A stretch of DNA of 6,549 nucleotides from Ignavibacteriales bacterium (GTDB lineage Bacteria; Bacteroidota; Ignavibacteria; Ignavibacteriales; Melioribacteraceae), in NCBI GenBank assembly GCA_007280825.1, contig QYQI01000137.1, positions 1-6,549 of the forward strand. Reading direction: 5' to 3'. Of the stretch, positions 1-6,103 are shown piece after piece. Numbering within the stretch: the stretch's first letter is position 1; each line of letters starts with the position of its first letter. Under the pieces are notes generated by a model. The model saw nothing but the letters and a program-made list of their open reading frames with translations, ran no database searches and was not told the origin of the DNA. The position numbers were made by a program, and so were the translations under genes.

Positions 1-1
1 A

Positions 2-853
2 AATTTACAGATGAGCGATTGTAATCAGTGTCATGGTGATAATTATACAGGCGGAACAGCAAGCCCGGCTTGTACAAATTGCCATACAAAAATTGCAGCT
101 CATAATACTGGAATTAGCGATCCTGCTTCTTCAAATTTTCATGGAAAATTTATAGCTTCATTAAATTGGGATATGAGTAAATGTACCGAGTGTCACGGAA
201 GTAATTATGCAGGTGGTGTTGCTAGTCCTTCTTGCAATACTTGTCATACAAACCCCGGTGGACCTGAAGCTTGTAATACATGCCATGGCGATTTCAATAA
301 TCCTAGTTTATTTGCACCACCGGTTGATAGAAATAGGAAAACAGATGTAACGCTAGCAAGTGTTGGTGCACATTCTTCTCACTTAATTAACTCAAAGATT
401 GGCACTGTTAAATGTTCTGATTGTCATGTTGTTCCAACTGCATTAAATTCACCAGGACATATTGATGCGACTTCAAAAGCTGAAGTAGTTTTGACTGCAA
501 AGTATTCCGATTATCAAGTTAGTACCGGAATATATGACCCTAACACAAACAAATGTTCAAATACATATTGTCATGGAAATTTTTCGTTTTCAAAAGCAAC
601 TTCGCAATGGGCTTTTGCTTATACAGCAGATAATATTGAAGGAAGTAATTATCAACCTATTTGGAATAAGGTCGGTGCCACGCCCTCGGAAGCTGCTTGC
701 GGTACTACCTGCCATGGCTTACCGCCACGAGGACACATGGATGCTGATCTAAAGGGCTGTGCTAATTGCCATACAGGTGTTGTTGATGATCATGGAAAAA
801 TAATTGATAAGACTAAACACATGAACGGAAAAATTGACGTATTCGGAAATTAA
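2..853 (+). CDS. Multiheme c-type cytochrome, C-terminal part (5' end outside window)
   Basis: This is the C-terminal 280 or more residues of a secreted multiheme cytochrome, presumably an electron-transfer protein of the periplasm or cell surface. Counting from the first Met in the window (position 11), seven CxxCH heme motifs begin at residues 4, 21, 58, 75, 88, 135 and 250. Two motifs have wider spacing: CSNTYCH (CX4CH, residue 182) and CGTTCH (CX3CH, residue 230). The mix of CX4CH and CxxCH resembles the Geobacter-type repeat family (TIGR01904). The frame is open to the left edge, and the Met at 11 aligns with an internal Met (residue 55) of a repeat, so it is probably not the start; the signal peptide must lie upstream. 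The gene ends just before a hairpin terminator, so it is a transcription unit separate from the heme operon. The exact partner and substrate cannot be told. Family call is firm, function is not. Confidence 0.88.
   Translation, partial: NLQMSDCNQCHGDNYTGGTASPACTNCHTKIAAHNTGISDPASSNFHGKFIASLNWDMSKCTECHGSNYAGGVASPSCNTCHTNPGGPEACNTCHGDFNNPSLFAPPVDRNRKTDVTLASVGAHSSHLINSKIGTVKCSDCHVVPTALNSPGHIDATSKAEVVLTAKYSDYQVSTGIYDPNTNKCSNTYCHGNFSFSKATSQWAFAYTADNIEGSNYQPIWNKVGATPSEAACGTTCHGLPPRGHMDADLKGCANCHTGVVDDHGKIIDKTKHMNGKIDVFGN
14..247 (+). repeat. Internal duplication of a diheme module in the cytochrome
   Basis: Residues 2-25 (bases 14-85) and 56-79 (bases 176-247) of the cytochrome are copies of one module of the form CxxCHGxxYxGGxASPxCxxCHT. 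They match at 16 of 25 positions by eye and are offset by 54 residues. Each copy binds two hemes. This suggests that the protein grew by tandem duplication, with more copies possible upstream of the window. Confidence 0.8.
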
Positions 854-866
854 TTTTATAAATCTT

Positions 867-907
867 AAGCCCCGCTTCTCGACTACGTTCGGGTTGCGGG
901 ACTTTTT
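867..907 (+). terminator. Rho-independent terminator after the cytochrome gene
   Basis: A GC-rich hairpin starts 13 nt after the cytochrome stop. Bases 867-875 pair with 896-904 (CCCGC against GCGGG, plus outer AAG/CTT, with one C-A mismatch). The 20-nt loop can itself form a short stem (878-882 with 889-893). The 3' arm runs directly into a T-tract (903-907). It separates the cytochrome from the heme operon. The stem core resembles the GC-rich palindromes at 5476 and 6075. Confidence 0.8.
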
Positions 908-1108
908 ATTTTATACATCCTACATATAAGAAATAAACCACCTCGATTTCCAAAGATGATAAACATTGATAAAAATTAATATTTAGTTAATCAAAAATCC
1001 TTCTTCAAATCAGCAGAAAATAAGCTAATATTTAATTAACTTTACCCCTAAAATTTTTATTAATGGCACAATTTTAGTAAGAGTTATATCAACTAACTGA
1101 ATTACAGA
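908..1108 (+). promoter_or_regulatory. AT-rich intergenic region, probable promoter of the heme operon
   Basis: About 200 bases lie between the terminator and the first gene of the operon, with no convincing ORF on either strand. Because the upstream terminator isolates the operon, its promoter most likely lies here. Possible elements are TTGATA at 966-971 and a TAACTTTA near 1037-1044 that loosely fits the Bacteroidota -7 consensus (TAnnTTTG). Neither comes with a clear partner box, so no exact promoter is claimed. TTGAT-N4-ATTAA at 966-979 is one base off an FNR-type half-site pair, which is only suggestive. Confidence 0.4.
977..1039. repeat. Pair of 14-bp direct repeats upstream of the operon
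   Basis: TAATATTTAGTTAA (977-990) and TAATATTTAATTAA (1026-1039) match at 13 of 14 positions and are 49 bp apart. Each has TTAA-type symmetry at its end. They could be paired operator sites, but the region is so AT-rich that chance similarity is plausible. Confidence 0.3.
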
Positions 1109-1933
1109 ATGTTACAACCCATAGATTCCTTAAATATTTTGCTTCCTATTCTATACTGCTTAGTTTTTGCAGCATATACCTATGATTTTTTTACAGAGAA
1201 AAAATTTGTAAGTAATTCGAAAAGAATTATTCTTTTTGTTACGCTAATTCTTCACGCGCTTTATTTAGTCTCCCGCACAATTGAATTTGATCATCCGCCA
1301 ATTACAAGTAAGTTTGAAATATTCTCTATCATAGCATTCTCGATCGGATTTTCATATTTCATTCTTGAATTGTTAACCGACATCAGAGGAACCGGAGCTT
1401 TCATAATATTATTTTCATTCGTATTCCAAATAGCATCTTCACTTTTTATCGAACATAATTTTGTTGTTCCGGAGGTTCTTAGAAACCGTCTTCTCGGACT
1501 TCATGTTATTAATGCGCTATTGGGATATTCCGGGATAACAATTTCGGCGGTTTACGGATTATTATTTATTCTATTATATAAAAATTTAAAAGCTAACAAA
1601 TTTGGACTGATCTTTAATAGACTTCCAAGTTTAGAAATATTGGAAAAACTCAGTTATTATTCAGCCGTAATCGGTTTTGTCCTTCTTACGATTGCAATTA
1701 TTATTGGAATAATTTGGCTGCCTAACGCGTTCCCAAAATTTAGTTACTTTGATCCAAAATTGATTGGAACATTTTTTGTGTGGATTGTATACGGAATTGG
1801 AATATTAAGAAAACTTTTCGGAAATTTTTATGGTAAGAAGGTTATACTTTTTTCATTAATTGGATTTGTAATTGCAATAATGTCTTTGATTATAACAAGC
1901 ACATTAGGAAAAACGTTTCACTCGTTTTATTGA
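1109..1933 (+). CDS. CcsA/HemX-like cytochrome c assembly family membrane protein
   Basis: This 274-residue integral membrane protein has about eight hydrophobic segments and belongs to the CcsA/CcmC/HemX family (PF01578). Family marks are LLGLHVINALLGY around H132, LPSLEILEKLSYY (172-184), the GFVLLT segment (189-194), DPKLIGTFFVWIVYG (215-229) and a C-terminal FHSF with H271. H49, H132 and H271 are candidate heme ligands. The tryptophan-rich WWD loop of true CcsA is degenerate: only W203 and the FDPK at 214-217 remain. That, the HemX-like length (about 275) and the place directly before hemA favour a HemX role; in Bacillus subtilis HemX lowers the amount of glutamyl-tRNA reductase. A heme-handling role in cytochrome c maturation is the alternative. 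The ATG at 1109 has no clear Shine-Dalgarno sequence, and no in-frame upstream ATG fits. The stop is 9 nt before hemA. Confidence 0.82.
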   Translation: MLQPIDSLNILLPILYCLVFAAYTYDFFTEKKFVSNSKRIILFVTLILHALYLVSRTIEFDHPPITSKFEIFSIIAFSIGFSYFILELLTDIRGTGAFIILFSFVFQIASSLFIEHNFVVPEVLRNRLLGLHVINALLGYSGITISAVYGLLFILLYKNLKANKFGLIFNRLPSLEILEKLSYYSAVIGFVLLTIAIIIGIIWLPNAFPKFSYFDPKLIGTFFVWIVYGIGILRKLFGNFYGKKVILFSLIGFVIAIMSLIITSTLGKTFHSFY

Positions 1934-1942
1934 AAGCTTAAA

Positions 1943-3271
1943 ATGAATTTAGTCGGTATATCAATAAATCATAAGACTTCCCCTTTAGAACTTCGAGAAG
2001 CGCTTCATTTCAATCACAACGAAATTGTTGAGTTCATTCCGCGATTAAAAAATTCATTATTCTCCGAAGGTGTTGTTATTTCAACTTGCAACCGAACTGA
2101 AATCTTTGGTTTTCTTAAAGATCACGAAATTAATCTCTCGCCTGTTATAAATGAATTGATTCAATTCAAACCGGTTAAAGGAATTCAGCAAGAACATTTT
2201 TTAAAATTCTTTTCTTGCGGTGCGGTAAGACATATATTTTCTGTTGCTTCCGGAATTGATTCAATGATTATCGGTGATAGCCAAATATTAGGGCAAGTAA
2301 AAGAAGCATTTGAAATTTCTGAAGATTTAGATTTTGCGGGCACATCACTTAGAAAGATATTCGATAGCGCAATCAAAACCGGCAAACGTGCAATTAAAGA
2401 AACTAAAATCGGCGAAGGTGCCGTAACAGTAAGTTATGCTGCAGTTCAAGTAGTAGAAAAGATTTTTTCGAACTTAGATAAAAAATCTGCTCTTGTAATC
2501 GGTGCCGGAGAAACCGGTGAGCTTGCAGCTGTACATCTTAGAGATAAAAATATTGGCAAGTTAGCTATCTCAAATAGAACTATTGAACGAGCAGAAAAAT
2601 TAGCCGAGAAAGTTCACGGTGAAATCATTCCATACCAGTTTCTTAAAGAGCAGCTACACAACTTTGATATTATCATTAGTGCAACAAGTTCTGATAATTT
2701 TATTATTTCATATGAAGATATTAAATCAGCCCTAAAGAAAAGAAAAATTTCTCCTGTTGTTTTGATGGATATTGCAGTACCGAGAGATATTGATCCGGAT
2801 GTAAAAAAAATCGAAAATGTTTTTTACCATGACATAGATTCACTGAAAATCATAGTTGATCAGAACTTACAGAGACGAAAAGAGCAAGTTCCATTAGTAC
2901 GTAAAATAATTATGGAAGAGATGATCGGATTTTTCGGCTGGTTTAACACTCTTGGTGTTGTTCCTACTATAAAAACAATGCGATCATTTTTCGAGGAAAT
3001 CCGAAATGATGAATTGGAAAAAATAAAAAATAAAGTAAGTAAAGAAGATTTTATTAAGATTGAAGACATGTCAAGAAGAATGATAGGACGAATTTTGCAT
3101 AACCCAACTGTAAAATTACGGGAGTTTGCAGAGACCGGTGCTAATATTAAAGAAGTCGCTGCACATACTATGATTCTTAAAGAACTTTTCAATCTCGGTG
3201 AAGTTCCATCAAACGGAAAAGAAATCAATGAAGAAGAGAATAAAGCGGATAGAGTCAATGAAAAAAAATAA
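1943..3271 (+). CDS. hemA: Glutamyl-tRNA reductase
   Basis: The enzyme reduces glutamyl-tRNA(Glu) with NADPH to glutamate-1-semialdehyde, the first committed step of C5-pathway heme synthesis in the cytosol. At 442 residues it is of usual length. The N-terminal domain opens with GISINHKTSPLELRE and carries the catalytic Cys in ISTCNRTE (C49). AVRHIF (H97) and GIDSMIIGDSQILGQVKEA (104-122) follow. The NADPH-binding Rossmann motif is GAGETG (187-192). The helical dimerization domain fills roughly 320-420, followed by a charged tail rich in E, K and N. Two family positions look unusual: Asp112 where GE is common (GDSQILGQ), and Thr191 where Met is common in GAGEMGEL. It starts 9 nt after the HemX-like gene, and its last 14 bases overlap hemC, indicating co-transcription and probably translational coupling. 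Confidence 0.97.
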   Translation: MNLVGISINHKTSPLELREALHFNHNEIVEFIPRLKNSLFSEGVVISTCNRTEIFGFLKDHEINLSPVINELIQFKPVKGIQQEHFLKFFSCGAVRHIFSVASGIDSMIIGDSQILGQVKEAFEISEDLDFAGTSLRKIFDSAIKTGKRAIKETKIGEGAVTVSYAAVQVVEKIFSNLDKKSALVIGAGETGELAAVHLRDKNIGKLAISNRTIERAEKLAEKVHGEIIPYQFLKEQLHNFDIIISATSSDNFIISYEDIKSALKKRKISPVVLMDIAVPRDIDPDVKKIENVFYHDIDSLKIIVDQNLQRRKEQVPLVRKIIMEEMIGFFGWFNTLGVVPTIKTMRSFFEEIRNDELEKIKNKVSKEDFIKIEDMSRRMIGRILHNPTVKLREFAETGANIKEVAAHTMILKELFNLGEVPSNGKEINEEENKADRVNEKK

Positions 3272-4199
3272 ATTGATTATTGGTTCGAGAGGAAGTGATC
3301 TTGCATTTTGGCAGGCAAAGTTTATTAAAAAAGAACTTGAACGAAAAAATAAAAATCTTTATGTCGAAATAAAGATCATCAACACAAAAGGTGATAAAAT
3401 TCTTGATGTTGCTTTATCCAAGATCGGTGATAAAGGTTTATTTACTAAAGAGCTTGAGAATGAATTATTAAAAGGATCTATTGATATTGCAGTTCATAGC
3501 TTAAAAGATCTTCCCACAATTTTGCCTGAAGGTTTAAAACTTACAGCTGTTACCAAACGTCATTCTGTTGAAGATGTTTTGATCGCACGGAAAAAAGGAA
3601 CAACAATTAAAAAATTGCCGGAAAGCGCTGTTGTTGCCACTGGTTCTTTAAGAAGAAGTTCGCAACTTCTTCACATCAGACCTGATATTAAAATCGAAGA
3701 ACTTCGCGGTAACGTTCCAACAAGAATAAAAAAATTTCTTGAATCGAATTGGGATGCAATAATTCTTGCTCGCGCAGGTATTGAAAGATTAAAACTAAAT
3801 AAACATATCTCTTCAATTATTAGCACTAAAGATATTTTACCGGGGGTCGGACAAGGTGCTTTAGGAATTGAAATACAGAGTGATAATAAATTTGCAGAAA
3901 TGATGCTGAAAAAAATCCATCATGAAAAGACTTATATAGCAGTAACTGCAGAACGTTCTCTCCTAAAAGAATTAGAAGGTGGTTGTCAAGTTCCTATTGG
4001 TGCTTATGCTGAAGTAAAATCAAATGGATTATTTCTTGATGCGGTTGTAGCATCAATTGATGGTTCTATTACTTATAGAAAAAAAATCCGCGGTGCCAAA
4101 ACCAATCCGGAAAAGCTTGGTAAGAAATTGGCCACCGATTTACTCAAAGCCGGAGCTTCAATAATCTTAAATGATATTTTTAATAAATCTCGTGTTTAG
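3258..4199 (+). CDS. hemC: Hydroxymethylbilane synthase (porphobilinogen deaminase)
   Basis: HemC condenses four porphobilinogen molecules into linear hydroxymethylbilane using a covalent dipyrromethane cofactor. The 313-residue protein has all family marks: IIGSRGSDLAFWQA (7-20), HSLKDLPT with catalytic D84, TGSLRRSSQL (128-137), RGNVPTRI (150-157), ILARAGIERL (169-178), LPGVGQGALGIE (194-205) and the cofactor-attachment Cys in LEGGCQVPIGA (C243). The ATG at 3258 puts the first strand (KLIIGSRGS) at the normal distance from the N-terminus. An in-frame ATG at 3198 would add 20 lysine-rich residues inside hemA and is unlikely. The start lies within the last codons of hemA (14-nt overlap), preceded only by a weak GGATAGA, so translational coupling is probable. 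Confidence 0.96.
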   Translation: MKKNKLIIGSRGSDLAFWQAKFIKKELERKNKNLYVEIKIINTKGDKILDVALSKIGDKGLFTKELENELLKGSIDIAVHSLKDLPTILPEGLKLTAVTKRHSVEDVLIARKKGTTIKKLPESAVVATGSLRRSSQLLHIRPDIKIEELRGNVPTRIKKFLESNWDAIILARAGIERLKLNKHISSIISTKDILPGVGQGALGIEIQSDNKFAEMMLKKIHHEKTYIAVTAERSLLKELEGGCQVPIGAYAEVKSNGLFLDAVVASIDGSITYRKKIRGAKTNPEKLGKKLATDLLKAGASIILNDIFNKSRV

Positions 4200-4201
4200 T
4201 G

Positions 4202-4984
4202 ATGTCTCTTAAAAACAAAACGATTCTTGTTACTAAGAAAAAATCAACTGCTGAAAAATATTTTTGTCAGTTAAAAGATGAAGGAGCGAAAATTATCTTT
4301 TTCCCTACGATTAAGCTTATTCCTCAATACGAATCTTCCGAGTTAGCGTATGCAATAAATAGTTTTGCAGAATTCGACTATTTGATCTTTACTTCTTCAA
4401 ACGCAGTAAAAGTATTGGCAGAAATTATCAAAAGCCGTTCACTCGATTTAACAAATATTAAAATAGCTGCGGTTGGAGAAAAAACTTCCGAGGAATGTTA
4501 TTCCAACGGAATTAAAGTAGATATCTTACCGGAGGAATTCAGTTCTAAAGGATTGATAAATACTTTCACCAAATTCGATCTAAATGGAAAAAAAATATTT
4601 ATTCCTTGTTCATCACTTTCTAATGAAGATTTAAAATTTGGGTTAATGGGGTTAGGAGCTGAAGTTGACTTAGTTAATGTGTATGATGTTGTTCCGAATG
4701 ATCTTTCTGAGTTAACAAAAGAATATGAAGAAATTATAAGTCGGCAACCTGATATATATATATTTACAAGCCCTTCATCGTTTAATAATTTTATTAGATT
4801 AATGAACATTACAAACGTCGCCCATTATTTTAAAAATAATATTATTTGTTCGATCGGTTTTACAACAGAAAATGCAATTAAGAGTTCCGGACTTACAGTT
4901 CACATTATTCCAAAGATGTTTTCCTTACAAGGAATTTCGGAAGCGATATTAAAATATTTCCAACTTACGGTTAATATGGTTTAA
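4202..4984 (+). CDS. hemD: Uroporphyrinogen-III synthase
   Basis: HemD closes hydroxymethylbilane into uroporphyrinogen III while inverting ring D. The 260-residue product has the two alpha/beta lobes of the PF02602 fold. Visible marks are the opening strand TILVT (7-11), FDYLIFTSSNAVKVL (58-72), IKIAAVGEKT (86-95), EEFSSKGLI (111-119), VNVYDVVP with Tyr161 (158-165), IYIFTSPSSFNNF (185-197) and CSIGFTTENAIKSSGL (216-231). The linker strand reads FIPCSS where many homologs have an Arg-containing segment; this poorly conserved family tolerates such change. ATG at 4202 directly follows the hemC stop (TAG 4197-4199). A GTG at 4199 would overlap that stop by one base and add one residue, so the two choices are nearly equivalent. 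No Shine-Dalgarno sequence is seen, which suggests termination-reinitiation from hemC. Confidence 0.93.
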   Translation: MSLKNKTILVTKKKSTAEKYFCQLKDEGAKIIFFPTIKLIPQYESSELAYAINSFAEFDYLIFTSSNAVKVLAEIIKSRSLDLTNIKIAAVGEKTSEECYSNGIKVDILPEEFSSKGLINTFTKFDLNGKKIFIPCSSLSNEDLKFGLMGLGAEVDLVNVYDVVPNDLSELTKEYEEIISRQPDIYIFTSPSSFNNFIRLMNITNVAHYFKNNIICSIGFTTENAIKSSGLTVHIIPKMFSLQGISEAILKYFQLTVNMV

Positions 4985-4985
4985 C

Positions 4986-4998
4986 GGAGGATTTTTTG
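4986..4998 (+). promoter_or_regulatory. Strong ribosome binding site that fixes the hemE TTG start
   Basis: GGAGG at 4986-4990 is followed by five bases and then TTG (4996-4998). The next in-frame Met is residue 26, inside the conserved IMRQAG motif, so no ATG start is possible without losing the N-terminus. The good Shine-Dalgarno sequence compensates for the weak start codon and contrasts with the other operon genes, which have poor ones. Confidence 0.85.
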
Positions 4999-6048
4999 AC
5001 TAAACTTAAAAATGATTTATTTCTAAGAGCATGTAAAAGAAAAAAAGTTGAGCGAACGCCAATTTGGATTATGCGTCAAGCGGGAAGATATTTACCCGAG
5101 TATCGGGCTGTACGCAAAAAAGTTGACTTTCTTACAATGTGCAAAACGCCGGAACTTGCTGCGGAAGTCACCATTCAACCAGTTGATATTATTGGCGTTG
5201 ATGCCGCAATAATCTTTTCGGATATACTTGTAATTCCCGAAGCGATGGGAATGAAATTAGAAATGATCGAAAGTAAAGGACCAAAACTTTATAATCCGAT
5301 CAGAAGCATTAGTGATATTAATCGCTTAAGAAAAATTGATCCTTCAAAAGATTTAAAATATGTTCTTGATGCAGTCTCGCTAGCAAAAAAAGAATTGAGC
5401 GGACGCGTTCCTTTAATAGGATTTGCCGGCTCACCTTGGACTTTAATGACATACATGGTTGAAGGAGGCGGTTCATCCCGACAAGTCGGGACTGAAATTA
5501 AAAAATTTATTTACAACGATCCAAAATCAGCCCACGTTTTGCTTGATAAGATTGCAGATGCAGTTGCGGAATATCTTTCTGCGAAGATCGAAGCTGGCGC
5601 TGATGCAGTTCAGATCTTTGATACATGGGGCGGATTGCTTTCTCCTGCTGATTTTGAAGAATTCTCGTTAAGATATATTGAAAAAATAATTTCACAGATA
5701 AAACGTAAAGACGAACCGGTTATTGTGTTTGCAAAAGGTGTTCATTACAAATTAAATAAGCTGGCAAATTGCGGTGCTGATGTAATCGGTCTTGATTGGA
5801 CTATGGAACTTGGGAAAGTTAGAAGTAAGATTGGCAACAAAGTTTCTTTGCAAGGTAATCTTGATCCGACAGTTCTTTATGGTAATGAAGAAAAGATCAG
5901 AAACGAAGCTGTGAAAGTTTTGAAATCGTTTGGTAAAAATAACGGTCATATTTTCAATCTTGGTCACGGCATTTTGCCGGATGTAAAACCGGAGAACGCA
6001 AAATTTTTAGTTGATGTTGTAAAAGAAGAGAGTAAAAAATTTCATTAA
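4996..6048 (+). CDS. hemE: Uroporphyrinogen decarboxylase
   Basis: HemE removes the four acetate carboxyls of uroporphyrinogen III to give coproporphyrinogen III, committing the pathway to heme. The 350-residue TIM-barrel protein carries signature 1, PIWIMRQAGRYLPEY (22-36), the catalytic Asp in FSDIL (D76) and signature 2, GFAGSPWTLMTYMVEGGGSS (142-161), with Y153. FDTWGG, GLDWT, LQGNLDP and FNLGHGI follow in order. Length is normal. Translation starts at TTG, 11 nt after the hemD stop, with a strong GGAGG. One oddity: after EGGGSS the sequence RQVGTEIKK looks two residues longer than the E. coli and human enzymes as I recall them, and exactly these codons form a perfect GC-rich palindrome (5476-5491). 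All catalytic motifs are intact, so the enzyme is expected to be active. Confidence 0.97.
   Translation: MTKLKNDLFLRACKRKKVERTPIWIMRQAGRYLPEYRAVRKKVDFLTMCKTPELAAEVTIQPVDIIGVDAAIIFSDILVIPEAMGMKLEMIESKGPKLYNPIRSISDINRLRKIDPSKDLKYVLDAVSLAKKELSGRVPLIGFAGSPWTLMTYMVEGGGSSRQVGTEIKKFIYNDPKSAHVLLDKIADAVAEYLSAKIEAGADAVQIFDTWGGLLSPADFEEFSLRYIEKIISQIKRKDEPVIVFAKGVHYKLNKLANCGADVIGLDWTMELGKVRSKIGNKVSLQGNLDPTVLYGNEEKIRNEAVKVLKSFGKNNGHIFNLGHGILPDVKPENAKFLVDVVKEESKKFH
5472..5496. repeat. GC-rich palindrome inside the hemE coding sequence
   Basis: TCCCGAC-AA-GTCGGGA (5476-5491) is a perfect 7-bp inverted repeat with a 2-nt spacer. It is extended by TTCA (5472-5475) pairing with TGAA (5493-5496) around a single bulged C. 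It encodes S161-RQVG-T166 of HemE, just after signature 2. The TCCCG/CGGGA core is shared with the hairpin at 6075-6092 and resembles the CCCGC/GCGGG stem of the terminator at 867-904, suggesting a dispersed palindromic repeat that reached a coding region. Confidence 0.7.
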
Positions 6049-6059
6049 ATAATAATGAA

Positions 6060-6074
6060 ATGAAGGAAAGAATC
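6060..6074 (+). repeat. Outer 5' arm of the cassette inverted repeat
   Basis: This 15-base arm begins 12 nt after the hemE stop and is complementary to 6513-6527 apart from one G-T pair at 6066/6521. Its inner end abuts the hairpin at 6075. Confidence 0.55.
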
Positions 6075-6092
6075 GTCCCGCTGTAGCGGGAC
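6075..6092. repeat. Perfect GC-rich palindrome between the two 5' arms
   Basis: GTCCCGCT-GT-AGCGGGAC is an 8-bp perfect inverted repeat in an otherwise AT-rich stretch. It starts at the base after the outer arm ends and stops at the base before the inner arm begins. It shares the TCCCG/CGGGA core with the hemE palindrome. It has no T-tract on either side (TCAAAG follows), so a terminator role is unlikely; it fits better as a dispersed palindromic repeat or a structured RNA branch. Confidence 0.75.
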
Positions 6093-6103
6093 TCAAAGAA
6101 GAA

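Noticed and set aside
11..13. ATG at 11 as the true start of the cytochrome
   Set aside because: The frame is open to the left edge, this Met aligns with an internal Met of the duplicated module (residue 55), and no signal peptide follows.
966..979. FNR-type box TTGAT-N4-ATTAA upstream of the operon
   Set aside because: It has one mismatch to the E. coli consensus in a very AT-rich spacer, with no known regulator; not strong enough to annotate as a site.
3198..3257. Upstream in-frame ATG for hemC giving a 333-residue protein
   Set aside because: It would add 20 lysine-rich residues without family support and overlap hemA by 74 nt; the ATG at 3258 places the first beta strand as in known HemC.
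2860..3258. Minus-strand ORF of 132 codons opposite hemA
   Set aside because: It is antisense to a clear hemA coding region, has no recognisable domain, and looks like a by-product of plus-strand codon use.
4498..4809. Minus-strand ORF of 103 codons opposite hemD
   Set aside because: It lies wholly within hemD on the other strand, with no ribosome binding site or known motif.
867..6092. GC-rich palindromes as CRISPR repeats
   Set aside because: They are singletons kilobases apart or in coding sequence, with no regular spacers.
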